Shown here in pieces: positions 8,614 through 17,018 of a DNA stretch of 64,000 nt. Source of the DNA: an uncultured Flavobacteriaceae bacterium (lineage in GTDB: Bacteria > Bacteroidota > Bacteroidia > Flavobacteriales > Flavobacteriaceae); NCBI GenBank assembly GCA_943787365.1, contig CALSMD010000006.1:447984-511983 (forward strand), in the 5' to 3' direction. Positions within the stretch are counted from its first letter, which is position 1, and each line of letters begins with the position of its first letter. The translations under genes and the position numbers were made by a program. A model generated the notes under the pieces. It did no database searches. It worked only from the letters and a program-made list of their open reading frames with translations, and was not told where the DNA came from.

Positions 8614-9736
8614 AGTAACTGAAACCACTTTAGAAATTAACTTGGCTTCTTTAAAGCATAATTTTGAGTTCCTAAAATCAAAACTCAAGGATAAGACACT
8701 TTTTTTAGCGGTCGTAAAAGCGTTTGCTTATGGAAGTGATGCAGTTGTGGTTGCAAAATGTCTCCAAAAAATGGGAGTGGATTATTTTGCAGTGGCCTAT
8801 ATTAGTGAAGGGGTTGCTTTGAGGCAAGCCGGAATTAAAACCCCTATTTTAGTGCTTCACCCTCAGGAAAAGAACTTAGAACTTGCAATAAAACATTGTT
8901 TAGAACCTAGTTTATATACTTTAAAAATACTGCAAACTTTTGAACGCATAGCACAGCAACAAAATCAAAAAAATTACCCTGTTCATATTAAATTTAATAC
9001 CGGTTTAAATCGTCTTGGGTTTGAACCAAATGAACTCGATTTGGTGGCGGAACAACTTTCCAAAACTAGTGCCTTAAAAGTAAGGTCCGTGTTTTCTCAT
9101 TTAGCAGCGAGTGAAGATTTGGAAGAAAAACCATTTACTTTAGAACAAATCAAGCTTTATAAATCACTTTCCACATCATTTATTGAAACATTAGGATACC
9201 CTATTATCAAACACTTGTGTAACACTTCGGGGGTACTTAATTACCCAGAAGCACATTTTGATATGGTGCGCTGTGGAATAGGACTGTATGGATATGGAAA
9301 CTCTGATAAAGAGACTAAGAACTTTCAACCTATAGCGACCTTAAAGTCTGTAATTTCACAAATTCACCTTGTTAAAAAAGGGAAAAGCGTGGGGTATAAC
9401 CGAGCGTTTATAAGCTCTGAAGACTCAAAAATTGCAACAATTCCTATTGGTCACGCCGATGGAATTGGAAGGCATTTTGGTCATGGCGTGGGGGCTGTGT
9501 CAATTGGTTATGAAAAAGCGCCGATTGTTGGAAACGTGTGTATGGATATGATAATGATAGATGTGACAAACATTGAATGTGAAGAGGGCGATGAGGTTGT
9601 ATTCTTTGGCTCTGAATATTCCGCTGAAACAAGTGCAGCTGCAGCAAACACCATTTCTTATGAACTCATAACGGGTATCTCTCAACGGGTGAAGCGCAAG
9701 GTCTTGAATATCCCTTTAGATAACACATCACTTTAG
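8606..9736 (+). CDS. alr: Alanine racemase
   Basis: Alr interconverts L- and D-alanine using pyridoxal phosphate and supplies D-alanine for peptidoglycan. The 376-residue protein carries the PLP-lysine motif VVKAFAYG (about residues 31-38) and a TGLNRLGF segment. The catalytic tyrosine region VGYNRAF and the C-terminal beta domain with [13 protein letters not shown] follow. The ATG at 8606 ([12 protein letters not shown]) is chosen over any upstream start because homologues begin at the LEINL strand and the upstream frame lies inside tdk. The ATG overlaps the tdk stop region by 8 bp. A fused MurF domain, found in some Bacteroidota, is absent. Confidence 0.95.
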   Translation: MSKVTETTLEINLASLKHNFEFLKSKLKDKTLFLAVVKAFAYGSDAVVVAKCLQKMGVDYFAVAYISEGVALRQAGIKTPILVLHPQEKNLELAIKHCLEPSLYTLKILQTFERIAQQQNQKNYPVHIKFNTGLNRLGFEPNELDLVAEQLSKTSALKVRSVFSHLAASEDLEEKPFTLEQIKLYKSLSTSFIETLGYPIIKHLCNTSGVLNYPEAHFDMVRCGIGLYGYGNSDKETKNFQPIATLKSVISQIHLVKKGKSVGYNRAFISSEDSKIATIPIGHADGIGRHFGHGVGAVSIGYEKAPIVGNVCMDMIMIDVTNIECEEGDEVVFFGSEYSAETSAAAANTISYELITGISQRVKRKVLNIPLDNTSL

Positions 9737-9885
9737 GTGATATTACATTGGAGATTAACTAAAAAAAAGGCTCTTTTTAACGAAATTCATAAAGACAGAT
9801 TGATTCGTTCTTCTTTTTTTATTTTACTTCTTTTCTTTTCAGTTTATTTACTAATTTTATACCCTTAATTAAAGATGTAAAAATA

Positions 9886-10872
9886 ATGAAAATTGCAATT
9901 GTAGGGGCTACCGGAATGGTGGGCGCTGTTATGTTAAAATTACTCGAAGAACGTCAATTTCCACTCACGGAATTGATTCTTGTTGCTTCGGAGCGTAGTG
10001 TTGGTAAAAAATTAAGTTTTAAAGGAATTGAGCATACGATTGTAGGTCTTGCGACAGCGGTGGAAATGCTTGCAGATATTGCTGTTTTTTCTGCGGGTGG
10101 CGATACTTCTCTTGAATGGGCTCCAAAGTTTGCTGAGGCCGGAACGACCGTCATAGACAACTCTTCTGCATGGCGGATGGATCCCACAAAAAAACTAATT
10201 GTACCAGAAATTAATGCTTCTATTTTAACGGCCGAGGATAAAATTATAGCCAACCCAAACTGTTCAACAATTCAGTTGGTTATGGCGTTATCTCCTTTAC
10301 ACGATAAATATAAAATGAAACGCGTGGTTATTTCTACCTACCAATCTGTTTCTGGGTCTGGTGCGAAAGCGGTTCAACAATTAGAAAACGAAATCAACAA
10401 TGTTAAAGGTGAAATGGCATATCCGTATCCAATAGGAAGAAACGCCTTGCCACACTGTGATGTTTTCCTAGAAAATGGATATACTAAAGAAGAAATGAAA
10501 TTGGCGAAGGAGCCACAAAAAATATTAAACGATCACTCATTTGCAATTACGGCGACGGCGGTTCGAATTCCTACCGCTGGTGGGCACTCTGAATCTGTAA
10601 ATGTTCAGTTTGAAAATGATTTTGATCTTCAAGAAGTGCGATCTATTCTAAGTCAATCGGACGGGGTTACGGTTCAAGATAATACAGATACAAACACCTA
10701 TCCGATGCCTATGTATGCTAACGGAAAAGATGCCGTTTTTGTAGGGCGTATTCGGCGTGACGAAACCCAGGCAAACACCTTAAACCTGTGGATTGTTGCC
10801 GACAACTTAAGAAAAGGCGCCGCTACAAATACGGTTCAAATTGCAGAATATCTAGTGGCGAATATATTATAA
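9886..10872 (+). CDS. asd: Aspartate-semialdehyde dehydrogenase
   Basis: Asd makes aspartate semialdehyde from aspartyl phosphate, the branch point to lysine, diaminopimelate, threonine and methionine. The 328-residue protein starts with the NADP-binding loop GATGMVG (residues 7-13). It contains the active-site cysteine motif NPNCSTIQ and the conserved STYQSVSGSGAKA, and ends in the normal catalytic domain with a histidine in TAGGHSES. The length is typical. It stands 149 bp after alr and is followed after 7 bp by an ABC ATPase gene that is probably on the same transcript. Confidence 0.96.
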   Translation: MKIAIVGATGMVGAVMLKLLEERQFPLTELILVASERSVGKKLSFKGIEHTIVGLATAVEMLADIAVFSAGGDTSLEWAPKFAEAGTTVIDNSSAWRMDPTKKLIVPEINASILTAEDKIIANPNCSTIQLVMALSPLHDKYKMKRVVISTYQSVSGSGAKAVQQLENEINNVKGEMAYPYPIGRNALPHCDVFLENGYTKEEMKLAKEPQKILNDHSFAITATAVRIPTAGGHSESVNVQFENDFDLQEVRSILSQSDGVTVQDNTDTNTYPMPMYANGKDAVFVGRIRRDETQANTLNLWIVADNLRKGAATNTVQIAEYLVANIL

Positions 10873-10879
10873 CTCCTTA

Positions 10880-11791
10880 ATGCTTTCAATAACCAACGTC
10901 TCTTATCAATATAACGATCGTCCGGTGTTAAAAGCGGTTTCAGCCCAAGTTCTTAGCGGTGAATGTTTGGCTGTTGTAGGTGAAAGTGGGTCGGGAAAAA
11001 GCACCCTTCTAAAGCTTATTTTTGGTCAAATGGATGTGGACGGTGGTACAATCGTTTGGAACGACCAACCCATTTTAGGGCCTAAAAACAAACTTGTTGT
11101 TGGACATGATTTTATGAAGTATGTGGCACAAGAATTTGATCTAATGCCTTATACAAGTGTTTCTGAAAACATCGGAAATTATCTTTCTAATTTTTACCCA
11201 ACTGAGAAAGAGTCTCGTGTGAAGGAGCTGATTGAGGTGGTCGAATTAGAGGGGTTTGAAAACACAAAAGTTCAATTTTTAAGTGGGGGTCAAAAACAAC
11301 GTGTTGCATTGGCAAGAGCCATCGCAAAACGTCCTGAAATTATTCTTTTGGACGAGCCTTTTAGTCACATTGATAATTTTAAAAAACAATCCTTGAGGCG
11401 AAATTTATTTGCTTATTTAAAAAACAACAAAATTGCTTGTGTGTTAGCAACTCATGATAAAGATGATGTTTTGTCGTTTGCAGATCAAATGATGGTGCTT
11501 CACAAAGGAGTTGTCATGAGAACAGATTTGCCAAGCACTATCTATTCGAACCCAGAACACCCGCTGATTGCTGCTTTTTTTGGCGAATACAACACTATTG
11601 AGGGCGAATTGTATTATGCACATCAAATTGTTTTAGCGGACAAGAGCTCCCTAAAAGCGGTTGTAAAACATAGCTTCTATAAAGGTGATTATTTCCTGAT
11701 AGAAGCAAGCCTAAACGAAGGAGTGGTTTATTTTAAGAATCCAACCGCTCTTGAAGAAAATGCTGTAGTTTCATTGGCTTTAAAACGTTAA
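10880..11791 (+). CDS. ABC transporter ATP-binding protein (orphan ATPase)
   Basis: The 303-residue protein is a complete ABC ATPase. It shows Walker A GESGSGKST (residues 35-43), the Q-loop VAQEF, the signature LSGGQKQR, Walker B IILLDEP and the H-loop ATHDKDDV. An extra ~80-residue C-terminal part follows, which may be a TOBE-like regulatory domain as in iron, sulfate or polyamine importers. No permease or binding-protein gene is nearby, so the substrate and partner are unknown. It begins 7 bp after asd, which suggests co-transcription without a clear functional link. All catalytic motifs are intact. Confidence 0.85.
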   Translation: MLSITNVSYQYNDRPVLKAVSAQVLSGECLAVVGESGSGKSTLLKLIFGQMDVDGGTIVWNDQPILGPKNKLVVGHDFMKYVAQEFDLMPYTSVSENIGNYLSNFYPTEKESRVKELIEVVELEGFENTKVQFLSGGQKQRVALARAIAKRPEIILLDEPFSHIDNFKKQSLRRNLFAYLKNNKIACVLATHDKDDVLSFADQMMVLHKGVVMRTDLPSTIYSNPEHPLIAAFFGEYNTIEGELYYAHQIVLADKSSLKAVVKHSFYKGDYFLIEASLNEGVVYFKNPTALEENAVVSLALKR

Positions 11792-11872
11792 AAGGCCTGT
11801 TTATAGCACTTGGTATTTCGTTTTTTCATTTTAAAGTATTAAATTACATTTTATAACTTAAATTCATCTTCT

Positions 11873-12802
11873 ATGTCATTCTTTTTTATCCCCTTTTTAG
11901 TCATTGGACTCCTTATTTTATTGGCCGCTTTTTTTACGGTCAAACAACAAACTGCGGCAATTGTTGAACGTTTTGGAAAATTTCAGAGCATTCGACAGTC
12001 TGGTCTCCACTTAAAAATCCCTTTAATTGATCGTATCTCTGGTCGTTTAAGTTTAAAAATCCAACAATTGGATGTTTTAATTGAAACAAAAACGCTTGAT
12101 GATGTGTTTGTACGACTGAAGGTTTCTGTCCAATTTAAAGTGATTAAAACCAAGGTTTACGATGCCTTTTATAAGTTGGATTATCCACACGATCAAATAA
12201 CGTCTTATGTGTTTGATGTGGTAAGAGCAGAGGTTCCAAAAATGAAACTTGATGATGTTTTTGTTAAAAAGGATGATATTGCAATTGCGGTAAAATCAGA
12301 GCTGAACCAAGCCATGATGGATTATGGGTATGACATCATAAAAACCTTAGTGACCGATATTGACCCTGATCCACAAGTAAAAGAAGCGATGAATCGAATT
12401 AATGCTTCAGAACGTGAAAAAATAGCGGCACAATTTGAAGGAGATGCGGCCCGTATTCTGATTGTTGAAAAAGCAAAAGCAGAGGCTGAAAGCAAGCGTC
12501 TTCAAGGTCAGGGTATTGCCGACCAGCGTCGTGAAATCGCACGAGGTTTAGAAGAATCTGTTGAGGTCTTAAATAAAGTGGGGATCAATTCTCAAGAAGC
12601 TTCCGCACTAATTGTTGTGACACAGCATTATGATACGCTTCAGTCTATTGGTCAAGAAACAAATAGCAATCTTATATTGTTGCCAAATTCTCCTCAAGCA
12701 GGAAGCAATATGTTGAATGATATGGTGGCAAGTTTTACTGCTAGTAACCAAATTGGAGAGGCTATGAAAAATGGCCCTAAGAAAGCATTGCCGAAAAAGT
12801 AG
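11873..12802 (+). CDS. SPFH/Band 7 domain membrane protein (stomatin/QmcA-like)
   Basis: The 309-residue protein has one N-terminal membrane helix (residues 1-22) followed by the SPFH/Band 7 domain (about 25-190; TAAIVERFGKFQSIRQSGLH, then VSVQFKV). A charged helical region rich in Ala, Glu and Lys (about 175-240) and a C-terminal tail follow. Proteins of this family form large oligomeric rings in the membrane and are linked to microdomains and to control of FtsH-type proteases. The usual NfeD partner is not adjacent here. The gene is monocistronic and ends before a hairpin terminator shared with glnS. Confidence 0.88.
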   Translation: MSFFFIPFLVIGLLILLAAFFTVKQQTAAIVERFGKFQSIRQSGLHLKIPLIDRISGRLSLKIQQLDVLIETKTLDDVFVRLKVSVQFKVIKTKVYDAFYKLDYPHDQITSYVFDVVRAEVPKMKLDDVFVKKDDIAIAVKSELNQAMMDYGYDIIKTLVTDIDPDPQVKEAMNRINASEREKIAAQFEGDAARILIVEKAKAEAESKRLQGQGIADQRREIARGLEESVEVLNKVGINSQEASALIVVTQHYDTLQSIGQETNSNLILLPNSPQAGSNMLNDMVASFTASNQIGEAMKNGPKKALPKK

Positions 12803-12820
12803 TGTTCCTTTAAACGCATT

Positions 12821-12858
12821 AAAAAACTCCCATAAATTGAATTGTGGGTGTTTTTTTT
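12821..12858. terminator. Bidirectional hairpin terminator between SPFH gene and glnS
   Basis: The arms AACTCCCA (12825-12832) and TGGGTGTT (12845-12852) pair with one T-T mismatch. An A-run lies before the stem and eight T residues (12851-12858) after it. The hairpin sits between two convergent genes, and the A/T tracts on both sides allow it to stop transcription from either direction. Confidence 0.75.
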
Positions 12859-12885
12859 GATTATTAATTAATCAGAGTGTGCTAT

Positions 12886-14916
12886 CTAAATCTGTTTTGC
12901 TATTTCGCTTAACACGGGGTGAGCATCTGTTTTTGCAGCCCCTATAAAAGACTCAATTTGTTCGTTTCTTTGTAAATCATTTTCTAAAAGGACTTGTAAA
13001 GTAAGAGCCACCGCTATTCGGGTTCCCACTTTTTTAGCCGCAGTGTTAAATAACGGTTCTAAATCCTCATAGGAAACTTCCCTAGCAAGCGTCTGAATCT
13101 CTGCTTTTACTTTTTGTTGTTTTGCTTCTGGAAGGTTTGTGTACTTTTTTCCGAGCTGTTTAATGATGTCAATTGCTTTTCGTTTTGGTGCTTGTGACCG
13201 CGTTTGATGAGTGGCGGGTTGCTTTTGCTTTGGTTCTTTTTTTGCCCAAGCGTCTCTTAATCCTACGGTTTTATTAAACACCAGGCGGGTTGCAGAAGTG
13301 TCTTTGTCAACATTAAAATAACCGATGCGTTGAAATTGAAATTGTGTACCAACTCTTGCGTCCTTAATGTGGGGTTCTACGAATGCGTTTCTTACTTTTA
13401 AAGAGTTTGGATTCACAAACGTTGAAAAATCTTCGGTTTGACTGTCGGGTGCTTCGTGCAAAAACAAACGATCGTATTCTCTTACCTCAGCTTCCACAGC
13501 ATGTTTAATAGACACCCAGTGCAAAGTTCCCTTAACTTTTCGAAGGCTTTCGGGGGTTCCGCTGCCGCTTAAACTCTTTGGATCGTAACTACAGTGAATT
13601 TCTAAAATTGTTCCTTTTTCGTCCTTTACAACGCGTTCTGCTTTAATAATAAAAGCATTTTTAAGACGGACTTCTTTTCCAAGAGAAAGTCTAAAATATT
13701 TGCTGTTGGCTTCTTCTTTAAAATCATCTCGCTCTATGTAAAGGTTTTGAGAAAACGGTACTGTTCGAGTGCCTGCGCTTTCATCTTCTGGATTATTTTC
13801 TGCTTCCAACCATTCTTCTTTGCCCTCTGGGTAGTTTTGAATTACCAGTTTAATGGGGTCTAAAACAGCCATGATTCGCGCTGCTTTTTTGTTGAGATCT
13901 TCTCGGACACAAAACTCTAAAAGAGAAACATCAATAACATTATCACGCTTGGCGACTCCTACTTTTTCTACAAAATTACGAATAGACGTTGGGGTATAGC
14001 CACGACGTCTTAAGCCAGAAATTGTAGGCATCCTCGGGTCGTCCCAACCGCTTACAACTTTATCTTCTACGAGTTTTAATAACTTTCGCTTACTCATAAT
14101 GGTATAGCTTAAGTTTAAACGTGCAAATTCGCGTTGCTTTGGTATTAAGGGCAGAGAGTCTTTTTTATAATTAAAGACGATCTTTTTAAACCAGTCGTAT
14201 AAATCTCTATGGGGTTTGAATTCTAACGAACATAAAGAATGTGAAATCTGTTCTAAATAATCACTTTCTCCATGCGTCCAATCATACATGGGGTAAATAC
14301 ACCAGGTTGAACCTGTGCGATGGTGATCTGCATGAAGTATTCGATACATTAACGGGTCACGCATCAACATATTCACGTGCTTCATGTCTATTTTAGCTCT
14401 TAAAACGTGCGTTCCTGCTTTAAATTCGCCGTTTTTCATTTGTTCAAAAAGGGCTAAATTTTCTTCAACAGAACGGTTTCTAAAGGGGCTGTTTTCACCT
14501 GGTTGTGTGGGGGTTCCTTTTTGAACTGCCATGGCTTCGCTTGTTTGGGAGTCCACATAAGCTTTCCCATCTTTAATCATTTGTAAGGCCCATACATAGA
14601 GTTGCTCAAAGTAGTCGGAGGAGTAAACTTCTTTATCCCATTTATAGCCTAACCAAGAAATATCCTCTTTAATCGCATCTACATATTCCTGATCTTCTTT
14701 TGTGGGGTTGGTGTCGTCAAAACGCAAATTGACGGGTGCATTATACGTTTCACCCAAACCAAAACTAATTCCAATCGCTTTTGTATGACCAATGTGAAGG
14801 TAGCCGTTGGGTTCTGGAGGAAACCGAAAACGCAACTTGTTTTGCGGCAAGCCATTCTTTAAATCTTGTTCTATTATTTGCTCTAAAAAGTTGAGCGGTT
14901 TGTGCGTTTCTGACAT
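12886..14916 (-). CDS. glnS: Glutamine--tRNA ligase with C-terminal extension
   Basis: GlnS charges tRNA-Gln. The class I core is clear: PEPNGYLHIGHTKAIG (HIGH motif, about residues 32-47), the anticodon-binding beta-barrels in the middle and IMSKRKLLKLV (KMSKS motif, about 268-278). The protein has 676 residues, about 110-120 more than the E. coli-type enzyme. The excess is a C-terminal tail from about residue 560: a basic linker (QKQPATHQTRSQAPKRK) and then a mostly helical domain of about 95 residues. GlnRS fused to YqeY-type tails is known in several bacteria; I cannot tell whether this shorter tail is related. The call of GlnS rather than GltX is supported by the separate gltX gene at 32.8-34.3 kb. 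Confidence 0.95.
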   Translation of the reverse strand: MSETHKPLNFLEQIIEQDLKNGLPQNKLRFRFPPEPNGYLHIGHTKAIGISFGLGETYNAPVNLRFDDTNPTKEDQEYVDAIKEDISWLGYKWDKEVYSSDYFEQLYVWALQMIKDGKAYVDSQTSEAMAVQKGTPTQPGENSPFRNRSVEENLALFEQMKNGEFKAGTHVLRAKIDMKHVNMLMRDPLMYRILHADHHRTGSTWCIYPMYDWTHGESDYLEQISHSLCSLEFKPHRDLYDWFKKIVFNYKKDSLPLIPKQREFARLNLSYTIMSKRKLLKLVEDKVVSGWDDPRMPTISGLRRRGYTPTSIRNFVEKVGVAKRDNVIDVSLLEFCVREDLNKKAARIMAVLDPIKLVIQNYPEGKEEWLEAENNPEDESAGTRTVPFSQNLYIERDDFKEEANSKYFRLSLGKEVRLKNAFIIKAERVVKDEKGTILEIHCSYDPKSLSGSGTPESLRKVKGTLHWVSIKHAVEAEVREYDRLFLHEAPDSQTEDFSTFVNPNSLKVRNAFVEPHIKDARVGTQFQFQRIGYFNVDKDTSATRLVFNKTVGLRDAWAKKEPKQKQPATHQTRSQAPKRKAIDIIKQLGKKYTNLPEAKQQKVKAEIQTLAREVSYEDLEPLFNTAAKKVGTRIAVALTLQVLLENDLQRNEQIESFIGAAKTDAHPVLSEIAKQI

Positions 14917-15024
14917 AATTCGGTGTATTTCTTGGATAAATACGTGGCAAAATTAATCAAATAAAAAGTTTATAGATATATCTTGGGTATAATTATTATT
15001 TTTATCGAAATAAAAAAAGAGAAA

Positions 15025-15381
15025 ATGGGAATTATTAAGGTTGAAAACATAAGGGTGTATGCGTATCATGGGTGCCTGAGTGAGGAAACTATTATTGGAA
15101 GTGATTATAGGGTTGATGTAAGCGTGGAGGCAGATTTAGAAAAATCATCGGTTACAGACGCTTTAAACGACACGGTTGACTATGTGGCCTTAAACGCAAT
15201 TGTGGTGGAAGAAATGCGCATTCCTGCAAAATTGTTAGAGGCGGTTGCAAAACGAATAATCAATCGTGTGTTTGAAAATTGTGAAACAGTGGTGTCGGTG
15301 TCGGTGTCGGTTTCCAAAATAAACCCTCCTATTGGCGGAGATGTAGAAAGGGTAACGATTGTTTTAAATGAATCGCGGTAA
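15025..15381 (+). CDS. folB: Dihydroneopterin aldolase
   Basis: FolB cleaves dihydroneopterin to 6-hydroxymethyl-dihydropterin in folate synthesis. The 118-residue protein has the family opening IKVENIRVYAYHGCLSEE, with the catalytic-type tyrosine/histidine pair. Internal DYVALN and C-terminal SKINPPIGGDVERVTI motifs follow. The ATG at 15025 (MGIIKVEN) is chosen because homologues start there; a TTG at 14983 would add 14 unlikely residues. A short tandem GGTGTC repeat (three units, 15291-15308) encodes the VSVSVSVS strand and could be prone to in-frame slippage. Confidence 0.93.
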   Translation: MGIIKVENIRVYAYHGCLSEETIIGSDYRVDVSVEADLEKSSVTDALNDTVDYVALNAIVVEEMRIPAKLLEAVAKRIINRVFENCETVVSVSVSVSKINPPIGGDVERVTIVLNESR

Positions 15382-15474
15382 AATAACGTTAAGGTATTCG
15401 TAGAACAGGCTCTTTGAAGGGGTTGTGCTTGATGAGAGTTAAGAGTGTTCTTTTAATGGATTCTTTCCTTTTAT

Positions 15475-15506
15475 CTTGTGTAATGTTTAAATTTGATTAA
15501 ATTTGC
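15475..15506 (+). promoter_or_regulatory. Promoter of tRNA-Cys (Bacteroidota type)
   Basis: A -33 element CTTG (15475-15478) and a perfect -7 element TAAATTTGC (15498-15506) are separated by 19 bp. This matches the primary sigma factor consensus of Bacteroidota (TTTG, about 19-21 bp, TAnnTTTG). The mature tRNA begins 12 bp after the -7 box, so the start of transcription would fall just before it. Confidence 0.75.
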
Positions 15507-15517
15507 GTTCCTTTTTG

Positions 15518-15588
15518 GGCGTCTTGGCCGAGTGGCTAGGCAGAGGTCTGCAAAACCTTCTACAGCGGTTCGAATCCGCTAGACGCCT
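15518..15588 (+). tRNA. tRNA-Cys (anticodon GCA)
   Basis: A full cloverleaf of 71 nt can be drawn. The acceptor stem GGCGTCT (15518-15524) pairs with AGACGCC (15581-15587). The D-stem is GCC/GGC (15527-15529 with 15539-15541). The anticodon stem GAGGT/ACCTT holds loop CTGCAAA with GCA at 15550-15552. The T-stem AGCGG/CCGCT closes loop TTCGAAT, and the discriminator base is T. CCA is not encoded. A promoter lies directly upstream and a hairpin terminator downstream, so it is transcribed alone. Confidence 0.97.
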
Positions 15589-15600
15589 CAAGTTATAAAG

Positions 15601-15630
15601 ACCACAATTTTTAAAGATTGTGGTTTTTTT
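15601..15630. terminator. Hairpin terminator after tRNA-Cys
   Basis: The arms ACCACAAT (15601-15608) and ATTGTGGT (15617-15624) are perfect complements with an 8-nt loop and are followed by a run of T (to 15630). The hairpin lies 12 bp after the tRNA and touches the stop codon of the convergent LysE-family gene, so it may also end that transcript. Confidence 0.85.
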
Positions 15631-16300
15631 ATTCCCTTATTTCTTCAATAATCGTTTGTGGGTTTAACTTGTCTTTTGGTAAAAAACCTTTTGTAATTAG
15701 CACCAGTCCACATATGATCAAAATAACGCCTAACAATTTTTTTATTTTTAGAATTCTTTTAAGTGTTAGTTGTTTTTTTAATTGTTTGGCGAGTATTATT
15801 TTGAATATGTCTGTAATAAAATAACCAACTATAAGGGAGCCAAAAAATACATAAAACCGATTGATATCGTTTTCTAGGCTTGGCCCTGTGACAATGATAA
15901 TTCCCAACCAAAAAATCAACACACCAACATTGATAAAGTTGAGTAAAAAGCCCTTGACAAACAGCTCAATATAATTTACTTTAAAAGAACTAGAGAGTTG
16001 AGCTTTTAGCTCGTTGTGTTTTGTTTTTTTAAGAAAAACGATCAAACCATAGACGGTTAAAATAGACCCTCCAAAGACATATAAACCAGGTTGGTTACTT
16101 AGGTTTTCTAATAACTGAAAGCTACTAAAATAGGCGAGCCCAATAAAAATAATATCTGCAACGATAACACCTAAATCAAAAGCAACGGCAGCTCGAAACC
16201 CTTTTGTAACGCTTGTTTCAATTAAAACAAAGAAGACGGGGCCAATCATAAAAGCTAAGAAAAAACCTAGGGGAATGGCAGCCTGTATATCTTCTAACAT
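15629..16300 (-). CDS. LysE/RhtB family amino-acid exporter
   Basis: The 223-residue inner-membrane protein has about six hydrophobic helices. The LysE/RhtB front is present (AAIPLGFFLAFMIGPVFFVL, about residues 6-25), with the conserved GP pair followed by FRAAVAFDLGVIVADIIF. Family members export basic amino acids, homoserine, threonine or related small molecules; the substrate here is unknown. The length is normal. The gene converges on tRNA-Cys and follows the GIN-domain gene in the same direction after a 31-bp gap. Confidence 0.85.
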   Translation of the reverse strand: MLEDIQAAIPLGFFLAFMIGPVFFVLIETSVTKGFRAAVAFDLGVIVADIIFIGLAYFSSFQLLENLSNQPGLYVFGGSILTVYGLIVFLKKTKHNELKAQLSSSFKVNYIELFVKGFLLNFINVGVLIFWLGIIIVTGPSLENDINRFYVFFGSLIVGYFITDIFKIILAKQLKKQLTLKRILKIKKLLGVILIICGLVLITKGFLPKDKLNPQTIIEEIRE

Positions 16301-16331
16301 AGTGCTTTAGTTTTTTTAGAGTCTGAATTAG

Positions 16332-17003
16332 TTAATCTTTATAAATAATTCTTCCTCCTACAATTTTAGTTTGCTTGATATTTTTTGGTTTCCCATGAAT
16401 TATCAAATCACCTCCAGCAACGATTCTAACTTCGATAAGTTGCGAACTTTTTACGTCTGCAACTCCTCCTGCTTTTATTTTTATTTCAGAGTTTAGAGCT
16501 TGTAATGAAGATCCTTCATACACACCGCCTGTTCTTATCGTTATATTTTGGGAGCCTGTGGTACCGCTTGCATTGATAATACCCCCTGTTACTGTTTTAA
16601 TTGATAATAATTTTGTGTCGGTGATGACAGAAATTTCTCCTCCTTCTTGCGCTTTTAATTCCAATTCATATTGCTTAAATAATGATTTTGAAACTACTTT
16701 CGCTCCTTCATTCACATCTATAATATCAATTTTTTTATAAAAAAGTTTTACAAATGTTCTTTTACCATTGAACGGTTTGTTTAGAACCATTTTAATTTTT
16801 AAAACGTCATTTTTTTGAACAATTAAAACATTGGAGGTTTCTTCTCCTGTTATTTCTATTTTGTTTTCATTAGATTCAACGAGCTCTACATTAATGAGGT
16901 CGTAAACTTTCAGTTCAGAGAAATCCCCTATTGATTTACTAACGGGTGTTTGAGAGCCTACTAAAAAGCAGGATAATAGAAAGAATAAAGTATAGAATTT
17001 CAT
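16332..17003 (-). CDS. GIN-domain (DUF2807) secreted protein
   Basis: The 223-residue protein has a signal peptide (about residues 1-18, MKFYTLFFLLSCFLVGSQ). A right-handed beta-rich body begins SIGDFSELKVYDLINVELVE, typical of the head GIN (DUF2807) domain of Bacteroidota. Repeated short beta motifs with Gly and Val (GGVADVKSSQLIEVRIVAGG) agree with this. It is exported to the periplasm or the cell surface; the function of the family is not known. It lies 15 bp downstream of rnr on the same strand and is probably co-transcribed with it. Confidence 0.85.
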   Translation of the reverse strand: MKFYTLFFLLSCFLVGSQTPVSKSIGDFSELKVYDLINVELVESNENKIEITGEETSNVLIVQKNDVLKIKMVLNKPFNGKRTFVKLFYKKIDIIDVNEGAKVVSKSLFKQYELELKAQEGGEISVITDTKLLSIKTVTGGIINASGTTGSQNITIRTGGVYEGSSLQALNSEIKIKAGGVADVKSSQLIEVRIVAGGDLIIHGKPKNIKQTKIVGGRIIYKD

Positions 17004-17018
17004 TTTTTATCGGTGTTT

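Noticed and set aside
9737-9885. Possible terminator AAAAAG-GCT-CTTTTT after alr
   Set aside because: The stem is almost only A-T pairs with a 3-nt loop, too weak to call.
12181-12189. DnaA-box-like TTATCCACA
   Set aside because: It is a single copy inside the SPFH coding sequence with no cluster or A+T-rich unwinding region around it, so it does not mark an origin.
15291-15311. GGTGTC tandem repeat as a phase-variation switch
   Set aside because: The unit is six bases, so slippage keeps the frame; only three copies are present and folB is an essential-type gene.
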